Origin: Agrobacterium pusense
GTDB lineage: Bacteria > Pseudomonadota > Alphaproteobacteria > Rhizobiales > Rhizobiaceae
Length of the DNA: 64,000 nucleotides
NCBI RefSeq assembly: GCF_900102105.1
Contig: NZ_FNBB01000008.1
Coordinates: 124,001 to 188,000 of the forward strand
Direction of reading: 5' to 3'
Shown: in pieces, positions 1-8,898 of the stretch
Position numbering within the stretch: position 1 is the first letter of the stretch
Layout: every line of letters starts with the position of its first letter
Position numbers and translations under genes: made by a program
The notes under the pieces: model-generated
Databases searched by the model: none
Told to the model about the DNA's origin: nothing
What the model saw: the letters and a program-made list of their open reading frames with translations, nothing else

Positions 1-1
1 C

Positions 2-502
2 AACAATGCGTCTGTTTTTCTCGGCGACACGGCGGAAGCGCCTGACCCTGATATCTTCGATGCGCATTTTGCCGTGCATGTGCGGGCGCCTTCCCTCATC
101 GCCGCCGCCTTTGTCGAACAGTTGCCCGCCGATAAATCCGGGCTGATCGTCAATATCATCGACCAGCGTGTGCTTGCGCTCACGCCACGCTTTTATTCCT
201 ACACCCTTTCGAAATCAGCGCTTTGGACCGCCACACGGACGATGGCGCAGAGCTTCGCGCCGCGCGTCAGGGTGAATGCCATCGGGCCTGGACCCACCTT
301 CAAAAGCGAAAGACAGGCGCCCGAGGACTTTCAGGCGCAGATCGACGGCCTTATATTAAAGCGTGGTCCTGCGCCGGACGAGTTCGGGCGGACGATTCGC
401 TTTCTTTACGACACGCCGTCGGTCACCGGACAAATGATCGCGCTCGACGGCGGCCAGCACCTTGGCTGGGAAACCCCTGACGTGGCGGAGATACCTGAAT
501 GA
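2..502 (+). CDS. SDR family oxidoreductase, C-terminal part
   Basis: This is the 3' part of a short-chain dehydrogenase/reductase gene; its start lies before the window. The open frame runs from base 2 and begins NNASVF, the SDR strand-4 motif (usually NNAG). The catalytic YxxxK is visible as YTLSKSALW, followed by the strand-6 segment [10 protein letters not shown] and a C-terminal '[12 protein letters not shown]' typical of the family. An NAD(P)H-dependent oxidoreductase is expected; the substrate cannot be read from sequence. Its stop overlaps the uvrC start (ATGA, 4 bp), so the two are probably co-translated. Confidence 0.85.
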   Translation, partial: NNASVFLGDTAEAPDPDIFDAHFAVHVRAPSLIAAAFVEQLPADKSGLIVNIIDQRVLALTPRFYSYTLSKSALWTATRTMAQSFAPRVRVNAIGPGPTFKSERQAPEDFQAQIDGLILKRGPAPDEFGRTIRFLYDTPSVTGQMIALDGGQHLGWETPDVAEIPE

Positions 503-2544
503 ACGGAAAGAAGCTGCCTGACGGCGGTATTCTCTTCGATGACACCGACGACGAAGATGACGATGCAAGCCTCGCCGCAACGGAAACGGCCGAGGCTCCG
601 CGCGACGTCGCCGGCATGGACTGGAATGCGGGATGGAAGAACGAATCCGGCCTGAAGGGCATGGACCTCATTGGCGAATTCGTCAAACACCTGCCAAATG
701 CGCCGGGTGTCTATCGCATGTTCAACGAGGCGGGCGACGTGCTTTACGTCGGCAAGGCACGCTCGTTGAAAAAGCGCGTCGGCAATTATGCGCAGGGCCG
801 CGTGCATTCCAACCGCATCGCCCAGATGGTGCGTCACACCACGCACATGGAATTCGTCACCACCCGCACGGAGACCGAGGCGCTTCTTCTGGAAGCGAAT
901 CTAATCAAGCGCTTGCGGCCGCGATTTAACGTACTTCTGCGCGACGACAAGTCCTTCCCCTATATTCTCATCACCGCCGACAACCGTGCCCCAGCGATCT
1001 TCAAGCACCGGGGAGCAAGGGCGCGCAAGGGCGACTATTTCGGACCCTTCGCGTCCGCCGGCGCGGTTGGCCGCACGATCAATTCGCTGCAGCGCGCCTT
1101 CTTGATACGCACCTGCACAGACAGCGTGTTCGAAACCCGCACCCGTCCCTGTCTTCTGTACCAGATCAAGCGCTGTTCCGGGCCCTGTACGCATGAGATC
1201 AGCGACGAGGGCTACGCGGAGCTGGTCAAGGAAGCCAAGGATTTCCTGTCCGGCAAGAGCCAGAGCGTCAAGACCGCAATTGCGCGACAAATGAACGAGG
1301 CTTCCGAAGACCTCGATTTCGAGCGCGCCGCCATCTATCGCGACCGGCTGGCGGCACTTTCGCACGTCCAGAGCCACCAGGGCATCAACCCCGCCGGCAT
1401 TGAAGAGGCGGATGTCTTCGCCATCCACCACGAAGGCGGCATTTCCTGTATTCAGGTGTTCTTTTTCCGCACCGGCCAGAACTGGGGCAACCGCGCCTAT
1501 TTCCCCAAGGCCGATCCTTCCCTGCCCGGCTCGGAAATTCTCAACGCGTTTCTGGCGCAGTTCTACGACGACAAGCCGGTGCCGAAACAGATCCTGCTTT
1601 CCGAAACGGTGGAGGAACAGGAACTGCTGGCGGCCGCCCTCGGGGAGAAAGCCGGGCACAAGGTCACGATCAGCGTGCCGCAGCGCGGCGAGAAGAAGGA
1701 CATTACCGATCACGTGCTTGCCAATGCCCGCGAGGCGCACGGCCGCAAGCTCGCGGAGACCTCGTCTCAGGCGCGGCTGCTGAAGGGCTTTGCCGAGACT
1801 TTCGGCCTTGCCTACGTGCCTCGGCGGATCGAAATCTACGATAACTCGCACATCATGGGCACCAATGCGGTCGGCGGCATGGTGGTGGCGGGGCCGGAAG
1901 GTTTCGTGAAGAACCAGTATCGCAAGTTCAATATCAAATCGACCGACATCACGCCGGGCGACGATTTCGGCATGATGCGGGAGGTGATGACCCGCCGCTT
2001 CTCACGCCTGCTGAAAGAAGAAGGAAAGCCGGATCGCGAGCGCATACCGACAGCAGAAGAAGCTGCCGACATGCCCTTCCCCGCCTGGCCGGATGTGATC
2101 CTGATCGATGGTGGTCAGGGGCAGATGACGGCGGTGCGGGCCATCCTCGACGAACTCGGCATTCGCGACTGCGTGACCACCATCGGCGTCGCCAAAGGCA
2201 TGGACCGCGAGGCGGGCCGTGAACGTTTCTTCGCGGACGGGCGCAGCGATTTTTCCCTGCCGCCACGTGATCCCGTGCTCTACTTCATTCAGCGCATGCG
2301 TGACGAGGCGCACCGTTTCGCGATCGGATCGCACCGGGCCCGGCGCAAGAAGGAAATGGTGCGCAATCCGCTGGACGAAATCTCGGGAATCGGACCGGGG
2401 CGCAAACGTTCGTTGCTGCAGCATTTTGGAACCGCCAAGGCGGTTTCCCGCGCGGGCCTCAATGACCTGATGGCCGTCACCGGCATTTCCGAGACGGTGG
2501 CGCGGCAAATTTACAATCACTTCCACGAGAGCGGCAGCGATTGA
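499..2544 (+). CDS. uvrC: UvrABC excinuclease subunit C
   Basis: UvrC makes both incisions around bulky DNA lesions in nucleotide excision repair, acting with UvrA and UvrB. The 681-residue product has a GIY-YIG nuclease domain (PGVYRMF near 69, VLYVGKA near 81), a UVR motif binding UvrB ([12 protein letters not shown] near 273), the RNase H-like 3' incision domain starting around IEIYDNSH (about 445), and a C-terminal helix-hairpin-helix pair ([21 protein letters not shown]). It carries an acidic N-terminal extension of about 60 residues before the GIY-YIG domain, making it longer than the roughly 610-residue E. coli protein. The start overlaps the preceding SDR stop by 4 bp. Confidence 0.97.
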   Translation: MNGKKLPDGGILFDDTDDEDDDASLAATETAEAPRDVAGMDWNAGWKNESGLKGMDLIGEFVKHLPNAPGVYRMFNEAGDVLYVGKARSLKKRVGNYAQGRVHSNRIAQMVRHTTHMEFVTTRTETEALLLEANLIKRLRPRFNVLLRDDKSFPYILITADNRAPAIFKHRGARARKGDYFGPFASAGAVGRTINSLQRAFLIRTCTDSVFETRTRPCLLYQIKRCSGPCTHEISDEGYAELVKEAKDFLSGKSQSVKTAIARQMNEASEDLDFERAAIYRDRLAALSHVQSHQGINPAGIEEADVFAIHHEGGISCIQVFFFRTGQNWGNRAYFPKADPSLPGSEILNAFLAQFYDDKPVPKQILLSETVEEQELLAAALGEKAGHKVTISVPQRGEKKDITDHVLANAREAHGRKLAETSSQARLLKGFAETFGLAYVPRRIEIYDNSHIMGTNAVGGMVVAGPEGFVKNQYRKFNIKSTDITPGDDFGMMREVMTRRFSRLLKEEGKPDRERIPTAEEAADMPFPAWPDVILIDGGQGQMTAVRAILDELGIRDCVTTIGVAKGMDREAGRERFFADGRSDFSLPPRDPVLYFIQRMRDEAHRFAIGSHRARRKKEMVRNPLDEISGIGPGRKRSLLQHFGTAKAVSRAGLNDLMAVTGISETVARQIYNHFHESGSD

Positions 2545-2648
2545 CGCAGAACGGCGGGGCTGACCTGCTAAAAAAACATAATCACGTGTTGACGCTATGC
2601 CCTAGCGGCGGCATCAAGGCAGCTGATCTCAGACTGACAGGTTTCCCC

Positions 2649-3236
2649 ATGGCTTCGCGCGCATACAGCATTCCCAACCTCCTCACTTATGGCCGGATTC
2701 TCGCTGTTCCGGTCATTGTCCTTTGCTTTTACGTTGAAGGAAAACTGGAGAGTTCGGATTTTGCGCGCTGGACGGCACTGTGGCTGTTCATCATCGCCTC
2801 GCTGACCGATTTCCTCGACGGTTATCTGGCACGCATCTGGAACCAGACGTCGAATATCGGCCGCATGCTGGACCCGATCGCTGACAAGCTGCTGGTCGCA
2901 TCCGTCCTGCTTCTGATGGCGGCCGACGGCACCATTGCCGGCTGGTCGCTCTGGGCGGCCATCACCATTCTCTGCCGTGAAATTCTTGTTTCCGGCCTGC
3001 GCGAATATCTGGCGGCGCTGAAGGTCAGCGTTCCCGTCACCCGCATCGCCAAATGGAAGACCACCATCCAGATGGTCGCCATCGCTTTCCTGCTCGCGGG
3101 TCCTGCTGGCGACAAGGTTCTGCCATACACGACCGAGATGGGTATCACGCTTCTCTGGCTGGCCGCAGCGCTCACCATGTATACCGGTTATGATTACTTC
3201 AAGGCTGGCCTCAAGCACATCGTGGATGAAGAATGA
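2649..3236 (+). CDS. pgsA: CDP-diacylglycerol-glycerol-3-phosphate 3-phosphatidyltransferase
   Basis: PgsA makes phosphatidylglycerolphosphate from CDP-diacylglycerol, the committed step to phosphatidylglycerol, in the inner membrane. The CDP-alcohol phosphatidyltransferase signature DGYLAR...GRMLDPIAD is complete. The protein has several hydrophobic membrane segments and 195 residues with the start at MASRAYSIPNLLT, which matches the family N-terminus. The frame stays open upstream to 2541, but that extension is not hydrophobic and looks like untranslated leader. uvrC lies upstream on the same strand and moaD overlaps the 3' end by 4 bp. Confidence 0.95.
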   Translation: MASRAYSIPNLLTYGRILAVPVIVLCFYVEGKLESSDFARWTALWLFIIASLTDFLDGYLARIWNQTSNIGRMLDPIADKLLVASVLLLMAADGTIAGWSLWAAITILCREILVSGLREYLAALKVSVPVTRIAKWKTTIQMVAIAFLLAGPAGDKVLPYTTEMGITLLWLAAALTMYTGYDYFKAGLKHIVDEE

Positions 3237-3490
3237 TGACACGGATCGTTTATTTCGCCTGGGTTCGCGAGAAGATCGGCACGGATGAAGAGGAGCTGGA
3301 CCTCCCTTCCTCCATCACTACGGCCGGCGAGCTGATTGCCTGGCTTGCGACACGCGGTGAAAATTACGAGGCTGCCTTCGAATTTCCCAATGTCATCCGC
3401 GTTGCGGTCAATCAGGAACACGTCGAGCATGATGAAAGCATCGTCGGCGCGCGCGAGATCGGCATATTCCCACCGATGACGGGGGGATGA
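3233..3490 (+). CDS. moaD: Molybdopterin synthase sulfur-carrier subunit
   Basis: This small ubiquitin-fold protein carries a thiocarboxylate sulfur to precursor Z in molybdenum cofactor synthesis, together with MoaE. It is 85 residues and ends in the required Gly-Gly (PPMTGG), whose last glycine is adenylated and sulfurated. The gene overlaps pgsA by 4 bp (ATGA) and is followed 4 bp later by moaE, so the subunits are probably made together. A second ATG directly follows the first (3236), so the exact start is uncertain by one codon. Confidence 0.95.
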   Translation: MMTRIVYFAWVREKIGTDEEELDLPSSITTAGELIAWLATRGENYEAAFEFPNVIRVAVNQEHVEHDESIVGAREIGIFPPMTGG

Positions 3491-3494
3491 GCGA

Positions 3495-3950
3495 ATGCAG
3501 CCGACCGTCCGTGTCCAGGCAGAGGATTTCGACGCAGCGGAAGAAACCCGCCAGCTAACGGAAGGTGACAGGAGCATCGGCGCGGTTGTCGCCTTCACCG
3601 GGCTCTGCCGGGATGATGGCGGCACGCTCGCGGCGCTGGAACTGGAACATTATCCCGGCATGGCGGAAGCGGAAATGACGCGCATCGCCAAGCTCGCGAT
3701 GGAACGCTTCGGCCTGCTTGGCCTCACCGCCATCCATCGCCACGGCAAGATCGCCACGGGCGAAAATATCGTCCTCGTCATCGCCGCTTCATCGCATCGA
3801 CAGGCAGCCTTCGATGGCGCGAATTTCGTGATGGACTACTTGAAGACATCCGCGCCGTTCTGGAAAAAGGAACATGGCAAGGATGGAACGGCGGGCGAGT
3901 GGGTTGCGGCAAAGACAACCGACGATACCGCCAGGGAAAAGTGGCGATAA
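3495..3950 (+). CDS. moaE: Molybdopterin synthase catalytic subunit
   Basis: MoaE is the large subunit of the MoaD2-MoaE2 synthase that inserts two sulfurs into cyclic pyranopterin monophosphate. The 151-residue length fits. Family motifs are present: FTGLCRDD near the N-terminus, a central LELEHYPGMAE, the HRHGKIATGENIV strand, and the C-terminal LKTSAPFWKKE holding the catalytic lysines. It directly follows moaD. The next gene downstream is convergent, so this ends the uvrC-pgsA-moaD-moaE unit. Confidence 0.95.
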   Translation: MQPTVRVQAEDFDAAEETRQLTEGDRSIGAVVAFTGLCRDDGGTLAALELEHYPGMAEAEMTRIAKLAMERFGLLGLTAIHRHGKIATGENIVLVIAASSHRQAAFDGANFVMDYLKTSAPFWKKEHGKDGTAGEWVAAKTTDDTAREKWR

Positions 3951-4005
3951 CGCCTTGTTCTTCCCGCATGGTCCGGTTGAAGCGGGCACCGCTTTCGTCA
4001 ATGCC

Positions 4006-4908
4006 CTAAGGCGCTTCAACCCTGCTGCGCATGATAACCAGCCAGCCGACCAGCATCGCGAGAACCATCGCATCCCGCCAGGCGGCCGGTCCGTAACCGA
4101 CCCAGAGAGTTTCCGCAAAACCGACGGCGGCGGCCCCCAGCCCACAGATAAGCGGACTGGCATAACCGCCTGCCGCAGAAATCAGCACCACCTTCAGGCC
4201 AAAGACCAGACCGGCCCCGAAATCCATGGTGCCGTAATAAAATGTGGCCAGCACGCCCGCGATGGCGGCGACGAGACCCGCCGCGCAATAGGACACGAGA
4301 AATATCCGGCCTGCATTTACCCCGCACAAGGCTGCAGCAAAAGCATCGTCCGACACTGCCTTCCAGCGCCTGCCGAAAGCGGAGCGGCCAAGATAAAACG
4401 ATCCGGCGAAAATGAGCAGGCTGAAGGCCGTCGTATTCAGCATTTGCATCGGCGTCAGCGTCACGGCGAAGCCGCCATCAGCCCAGAAACGTATCGGCTC
4501 CGACAAAAGCGGCGGGAGCCATAATTGCCGTGTATCGGCGGCCAGCCTTGCACTTTCCGTCAGCGCTATCAACACCCCGATGGAAGCGACCGTCACCGCG
4601 TTGGGAGAGGCTTTCGCTAACGGCCGCATCACCACCCTGCCGATGAAACCCGCCGCCCACAGCCCGCCGAACAGGCCCGCCCCTGCCCCCAGCGCCAATG
4701 TCGCCGGGAGAACAAGCCACAGGCGGTTCCAGCCGAAATCGGCAAAAAGCAGGCAGGTCTGGCCAGCAAAGGCGAATATGGCGCCATAGGTGACATCGGC
4801 GCGTCTGGTGACTGAAAAGGCGACGGCATAACCAAAGGCCAGAGCCGCATAAAGCGCGGCGACCGGCACGGCATTCAGCAATTGTTGCATGAAATAGGCC
4901 AAGCGCAT
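4006..4908 (-). CDS. LivH-type branched-chain amino acid ABC transporter permease, orphan
   Basis: A hydrophobic protein of about 300 residues with roughly eight membrane segments resembles the LivH permease family: the N-terminal AALYAALAFGYAVAFSVTRRADVTYGA aligns in style with the LivH 'A.LYAL.ALGF....VT..I.FAHG' region. A permease of this type would normally work with LivM, the ATPases LivG/LivF and a periplasmic binding protein, none of which is nearby. I chose the ATG at 4908 because the open frame above it runs through the intergenic palindrome; GGGAGG lies immediately before that ATG, and 4890 is an alternative start. It is divergent from the CGNR regulator gene. Confidence 0.75.
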   Translation of the reverse strand: MRLAYFMQQLLNAVPVAALYAALAFGYAVAFSVTRRADVTYGAIFAFAGQTCLLFADFGWNRLWLVLPATLALGAGAGLFGGLWAAGFIGRVVMRPLAKASPNAVTVASIGVLIALTESARLAADTRQLWLPPLLSEPIRFWADGGFAVTLTPMQMLNTTAFSLLIFAGSFYLGRSAFGRRWKAVSDDAFAAALCGVNAGRIFLVSYCAAGLVAAIAGVLATFYYGTMDFGAGLVFGLKVVLISAAGGYASPLICGLGAAAVGFAETLWVGYGPAAWRDAMVLAMLVGWLVIMRSRVEAP

Positions 4909-4920
4909 CCTCCCGCTGTG

Positions 4921-4956
4921 ATTATAACTATTAAAACCAGTTTTGATAGTTATAAT
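4921..4956. promoter_or_regulatory. 36-bp near-perfect palindrome, candidate operator
   Basis: The left arm ATTATAACTATTAAAAC pairs with the right arm GTTTTGATAGTTATAAT; 16 of 18 base pairs match around a centre at 4938/4939. It is very AT-rich in a GC-rich neighbourhood and fills the 55-bp gap between the divergent permease and CGNR genes. TATAAT occurs at each outer end (4951-4956 on plus, 4926-4921 on minus), positioned as -10 boxes for both genes. A dimeric regulator bound here could block both promoters; that the CGNR protein is the ligand is inference. Confidence 0.7.
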
Positions 4957-4963
4957 GTGCGGC

Positions 4964-5515
4964 ATGACCTTTCGCTGGACAGAACATCGTTTCGCGGGCG
5001 GCGCATTGGCGCTGGATGTTGCCAACAGCGTGATCCTGCGTTCAGACGCCGCTAGATCGGTAGACCGCTTCGCCGTGGCCGGGCAGATCGCCACCTTTGC
5101 CGAAGCGGCGACACGGCTTGGTGCGGAGCGAGAAAGATTTCCCCCCCTCGTCGCGCCCGACGAAGAGAGACGGCCGGTTCTTTTCGATCTGCGCGAGGCA
5201 ATCGACGATTATTTTCGCTCGTCCATCGCCGATGGCGGCGAGGACGACGGGAAACTGGCGCAGTTTCTCTTCGCTTGCGGCGCCGCCCTGCGCATGTTCC
5301 CGAAGGCAGAACATCTCGCCAATGCCACCGCCCACTCCGCACTGTCGCTGCTTGCGGACGAACCACGGCAGCGGTTGAGGATCTGCGGCAATTGCGGCTG
5401 GCTGTTCATCGACCGCAGCAAGAACAGAAGCCGGATCTGGTGCGATATGGCGGTGTGCGGCAACCGGCAGAAAGCCAGCCGGCACTATCACCGCACGAAG
5501 GAGACGCGGTCATGA
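4964..5515 (+). CDS. ABATE/CGNR zinc-finger transcriptional regulator
   Basis: This 183-residue protein has the two-part layout of the CGNR family: an N-terminal ABATE-type ligand-binding domain (FAGGALALDVANSV) and a C-terminal CGNR zinc finger (RICGNCGWLFIDRSKNRSRIW then CDMAVCGNRQKASRHYHR, about 138-175) with four cysteines, predicted to bind DNA. No clear Shine-Dalgarno precedes it; TATAAT ends 7 bp before the ATG, so the message may be leaderless. An alternative ATG lies at 4955. It overlaps the following lipoprotein gene by 4 bp, and probably regulates itself and the divergent permease through the intervening palindrome. Confidence 0.85.
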   Translation: MTFRWTEHRFAGGALALDVANSVILRSDAARSVDRFAVAGQIATFAEAATRLGAERERFPPLVAPDEERRPVLFDLREAIDDYFRSSIADGGEDDGKLAQFLFACGAALRMFPKAEHLANATAHSALSLLADEPRQRLRICGNCGWLFIDRSKNRSRIWCDMAVCGNRQKASRHYHRTKETRS

Positions 5516-6024
5516 AAAGAACCGGCCTGCCATTGCTGGCAATGGTGGCGATACTCACCCTTTCCGGCTGTCAGCGCGAAGAACCGCGCGAGGTGGCGAA
5601 GGTTTCCGGCCGCATGTTCGTCTTCAACTATCGCGTGGCCATTGCCACCTATCTGGTGACGCTGCAGCGTATTGCCCCCATTCGCGATGGCAGCAGCGTT
5701 GAAGCAACATTCGAAAACCCTCGCGGAGGGCCCGACCTCACCACCCGCGAGAAGATTTTTCCGAAGGACGAAAGGATCACCGTTCAGAGCCCGCCGGTCG
5801 AATGTGTGAAGCAGGACCGGCCCTACAGGGTCACCGTCCGCATCAAAGGGCCGGATGGCGATATTCTGCAGACGATCGAGACCACTATCCGCTCCGATAC
5901 CGACCAGTCAGCTCTCCCCGCCAAGCCGCTGGTCGTCGGCCCGCTCTATACGCCCAATCCGGAGGTGTTTAAACCTGACGGAACGATTGATATGCGGCCG
6001 GCTCAGGGTTGCCCGGCGTCGTAG
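5512..6024 (+). CDS. Putative lipoprotein of unknown function
   Basis: A 170-residue protein with a lipoprotein signal: KR near the N-terminus, a hydrophobic core and the lipobox LSGC at about residues 18-21. The mature part is soluble, with no family I recognise; it contains two short beta-rich segments (YRVTVRIKGPDGDILQTIET) that could form an immunoglobulin-like fold. The start at 5512 is supported by the lipobox and by the ATGA overlap with the CGNR regulator gene, which suggests co-expression with that regulator. The longer frame upstream is the regulator gene read in another frame. Confidence 0.8.
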   Translation: MKRTGLPLLAMVAILTLSGCQREEPREVAKVSGRMFVFNYRVAIATYLVTLQRIAPIRDGSSVEATFENPRGGPDLTTREKIFPKDERITVQSPPVECVKQDRPYRVTVRIKGPDGDILQTIETTIRSDTDQSALPAKPLVVGPLYTPNPEVFKPDGTIDMRPAQGCPAS

Positions 6025-6121
6025 GGACTGACGGAGCGAGTGCAACCTCTCCTCGTCCCTGTGCTTGTCACAGGAATGATGATGAAGGCGGGTGCGGCGT
6101 CCCCTTATCGCAACAAAAAAC

Positions 6122-6146
6122 AAAAAAACGGAGCCTTTCGGCTCCG
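6122..6146 (-). terminator. Rho-independent terminator of ndk
   Basis: On the minus strand the stem CGGAGCC-GAAA-GGCTCCG (6146-6129) is followed by seven T residues (6128-6122) and a second T run. It lies about 70 bp past the ndk stop. Confidence 0.85.
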
Positions 6147-6216
6147 CTTCTTCGAGTCTTTTCAGCAGCTTCGAGCAATCGCCTGATAGAGCGATTCAAG
6201 CCGTTGAGACTTTGAA

Positions 6217-6639
6217 TCAGCCGACGATTTCGGTTTCGGCGAACCAGTAGGCGATTTCCTGAGCGGCGGTTTCCGGAGCGTCGGAACCGTGAACGGAGTT
6301 TTCGCCGATGGAAAGCGCGAAGGTCTTGCGGATGGTGCCTTCAGCGGCCTGGGCCGGGTTGGTGGCGCCCATGATTTCGCGGTTCTTGAGGATGGCGTTT
6401 TCGCCTTCCAGAACCTGAACGATGGTCGGGCCGGAAGTCATGCCTTCAACGAGTTCGCCGAAGAAGGGGCGCTCCTTGTGGACGGCGTAGAAGCCTTCGG
6501 CTTCGCGCTTGCTCATCCAGACGCGCTTGGAGGCGACGACGCGCAGGCCGTTGTCTTCAAATACCTTGGTGATCGCGCCCGTGAGGTTACGCTTGGTTGC
6601 GTCCGGCTTGATCATCGAAAATGTGCGTTCAATCGCCAT
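6217..6639 (-). CDS. ndk: Nucleoside-diphosphate kinase
   Basis: Ndk transfers the gamma phosphate of ATP to nucleoside diphosphates through a phosphohistidine. The 140-residue product shows the active-site segment NSVHGSD with the catalytic histidine, the N-terminal [10 protein letters not shown] and the MSGPT-like motif MTSGPTIV. Length matches the family. The gene stands alone between convergent and same-strand neighbours and has its own downstream terminator. Confidence 0.97.
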   Translation of the reverse strand: MAIERTFSMIKPDATKRNLTGAITKVFEDNGLRVVASKRVWMSKREAEGFYAVHKERPFFGELVEGMTSGPTIVQVLEGENAILKNREIMGATNPAQAAEGTIRKTFALSIGENSVHGSDAPETAAQEIAYWFAETEIVG

Positions 6640-6742
6640 GTGTCCGTTTCCTTTTCCTTCAGAGAAAGTGGGCGGTCTTTACCCGCCCAAAGGCCCGAAA
6701 ACAAGGGGGATCAATGAGATTGCGGCACTGACGGCAGACATT

Positions 6743-7438
6743 TCACGCCGCTGTCACACTGCGGCCCCTTGCATCGTAAAGATCGAGGCACCCTTCGAAC
6801 CAGTCGCGCACAGGGTCATTATCTGAAAACAGATCAGCACCGGTGGTGATCCTCGCCCATTGCAGCGCGCCGAAAACGATGTAATCCGAAAAAAGCGGCG
6901 ACGTGCCGCCGATGAAGGGCTGAAAACTCAGCATCCGGCGGATGGGAGCGAGCAAGGCAGGAAAGGCGGCGATCTCGTCTTCGCGGTTGGCGACGACATC
7001 CTCGAGCGGGCGGCCAAGCGCCCTTGTCCGGCTTTCGCGGAAATAACGACGATCCGGCTCATCCAGCATATTGTGGATATCCAGCACGGCGATACGGACG
7101 ATGGCCGGATGCAGCTGGGTTTGGGACCAGCTTTCGATAAAGCGCGCCATGGCCTTGCCGCCTTCCCCATCGAACAACGATGGCCGCTCCGGGTAGGCCT
7201 CGTCCAGATAAAGGGCAATCTCGAAACTGTCGCTCACCAGGCGGTCGCCGTCCCGCAGGATCGGCACCGTCTTCGAAAAACCATCCTCCACGGTCGGGAT
7301 GACGGTGAAGGGCAACGGACGCTCTTCGAAATCCAGTCCCTTATGCGCCAACGAAAACACGGTTTTCCAGCAATGGGGGGAAAATGGCCTGGAGACATCG
7401 CTTCCGCAGAGCGAATAGAGGGTTCGGGAATTCGTCAT
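6743..7438 (-). CDS. Glutathione S-transferase family protein
   Basis: A 231-residue GST-like protein: N-terminal thioredoxin-fold segment (TLYSLCGSDVSRPFSPHCWKT) with the conserved VPILRDG-like site present as TVPILRDGDRLVSDSFEIALYLDE, followed by an all-helical C-terminal domain. The SDSFEIALYLD segment matches the glutathione-binding region of the family. The start at 7438 is favoured over the earlier in-frame one because GAGAAGG lies about 8 bp upstream. Substrate is unknown; it stands alone. Confidence 0.85.
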   Translation of the reverse strand: MTNSRTLYSLCGSDVSRPFSPHCWKTVFSLAHKGLDFEERPLPFTVIPTVEDGFSKTVPILRDGDRLVSDSFEIALYLDEAYPERPSLFDGEGGKAMARFIESWSQTQLHPAIVRIAVLDIHNMLDEPDRRYFRESRTRALGRPLEDVVANREDEIAAFPALLAPIRRMLSFQPFIGGTSPLFSDYIVFGALQWARITTGADLFSDNDPVRDWFEGCLDLYDARGRSVTAA

Positions 7439-7694
7439 GGGCTGCACCTTCTCTGCAATAACGACCAAGCGATATAAGATCGGCGGGAGCCGGAAATCAA
7501 ATCAGCATTTGTCATGTTATCAATCAAAGGACGTTTGAAAGGTTCCGTTCGCCAAGGGCCGAAATAAAACCTGGAAGTGATGAATTTCGCTCGCTGGTTT
7601 AGCCAATTTTAAGCCGTCTCGCCTATGATTTGGCCATTCAGAAAACGGTTATTTCGTTCGATTGATAAGACCATCGATACTGGAGCTGACAGCG

Positions 7695-8738
7695 ATGACA
7701 TCTGCTGGCGATAAAAAACGCGAACAGGCGAGAAGTAGTCTTGTCCTTACCAAGGTCGCGCAGTTCATCGCCAGGATGAATATTGCACCATTGCCGCGCA
7801 ATTACGAATTGATCTATGAAATATTGTCGGGCCATAACCCGGCCATGGGCCGAGACATCCTGGCGCTCGGTAATGCGCCGCAACAGCACGAGATCGATCT
7901 GGTTGGCCAGAGGCACAATTTGCCCGGCTTCTCCCGCATCGAAGCGGAACAGATGGCCAGCGAGGCCTTTGAAACGCTGAAACAGATTTCCGCACGGCTG
8001 GAAGCTGGCCAGAGGCGCACGGAAGCCTTCATCGGACGCCTTGGCGAAGACGAAACTGTTGGGTCCCCGGCCACCGACCGCGTCGCCCGATTGCTGGACG
8101 ACATCCACGAGGAACAGACCAGCCTAAGGCATTTCATCTCCATGGGGCTGATGAAAATACATGACGTCGAGAGGCGGCGCGCCGAACTGCAGGCCGGTTC
8201 CCTGCGCGACGTGCTGACGGCGCTGCCCAACCGGGCGGCTTTCCTCGAAAAACTCGGAGAGCTTTTTGCCGGAGACAGGGCCGCCTCCGCGACATCGCTG
8301 ATGCTCCTCAATATCGACCATTTCCGCGAGATCAACGCCAAATACGGCCCCGCCGCCGGAGACAAGGCCCTGCGGCGGCTTGCTGGGCTCTTTCGCAAGA
8401 CGATCAAGAAGGATGATTTTGTCGCCCGCATCGGCGGCAACGAATTTGCTTTCCTGTTTGCAGGCGTTGCGCAAAACACGGCTGAGGCGATCGCTGAACG
8501 TCTGCGGCAAAGCGTCGAAGCCTTGCGCTTCGTGACGAGTGAGGGCGGCGGCGAGCATCTGACGGTTTCAATCGGCGTCGCCTCAGTGGACGGCACGGCA
8601 ACGCCCGCGGAATTCTTCAGCCAGGCTGAATTGGCCCTGCTTTGCGCCCGGTGCGGCACCCGCAACTGCGTCGTCGGTTATTGCAGGGACCTCGCGCAGC
8701 ACAATCGCGACAGCTATCTCGCGCAGTTGGGTTGCTAG
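7695..8738 (+). CDS. GGDEF-domain protein with GGNEF signature
   Basis: A soluble 347-residue protein. The N-terminal half (about 1-165) is helical and unassigned; a coiled-coil-like linker leads to a GGDEF domain beginning at DVLTALPNRAAFLEKL. The active-site motif reads GGNEF instead of GG[D/E]EF, and the inhibitory RxxD site is replaced by KKDD, so diguanylate cyclase activity is uncertain. GGAG lies 9 bp before the chosen ATG; an in-frame start at 7662 has no such support. It may be a cyclase with relaxed motif or a GTP/c-di-GMP-responsive protein. Confidence 0.8.
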   Translation: MTSAGDKKREQARSSLVLTKVAQFIARMNIAPLPRNYELIYEILSGHNPAMGRDILALGNAPQQHEIDLVGQRHNLPGFSRIEAEQMASEAFETLKQISARLEAGQRRTEAFIGRLGEDETVGSPATDRVARLLDDIHEEQTSLRHFISMGLMKIHDVERRRAELQAGSLRDVLTALPNRAAFLEKLGELFAGDRAASATSLMLLNIDHFREINAKYGPAAGDKALRRLAGLFRKTIKKDDFVARIGGNEFAFLFAGVAQNTAEAIAERLRQSVEALRFVTSEGGGEHLTVSIGVASVDGTATPAEFFSQAELALLCARCGTRNCVVGYCRDLAQHNRDSYLAQLGC

Positions 8739-8898
8739 GACATTTCGGCAAGCCTTCAGGATGGGCTTATATCCGGAAAACGAGCTGCCATCCCGCGCCT
8801 TGTCCCCGTTTGCCGCCTCTTCATTTCCGACCTCATAACTGCCGCGGTGTGGCGTGCCTGCTCTTGCCTTGGTCACACAGTTCGGCCAAAACGACGCC

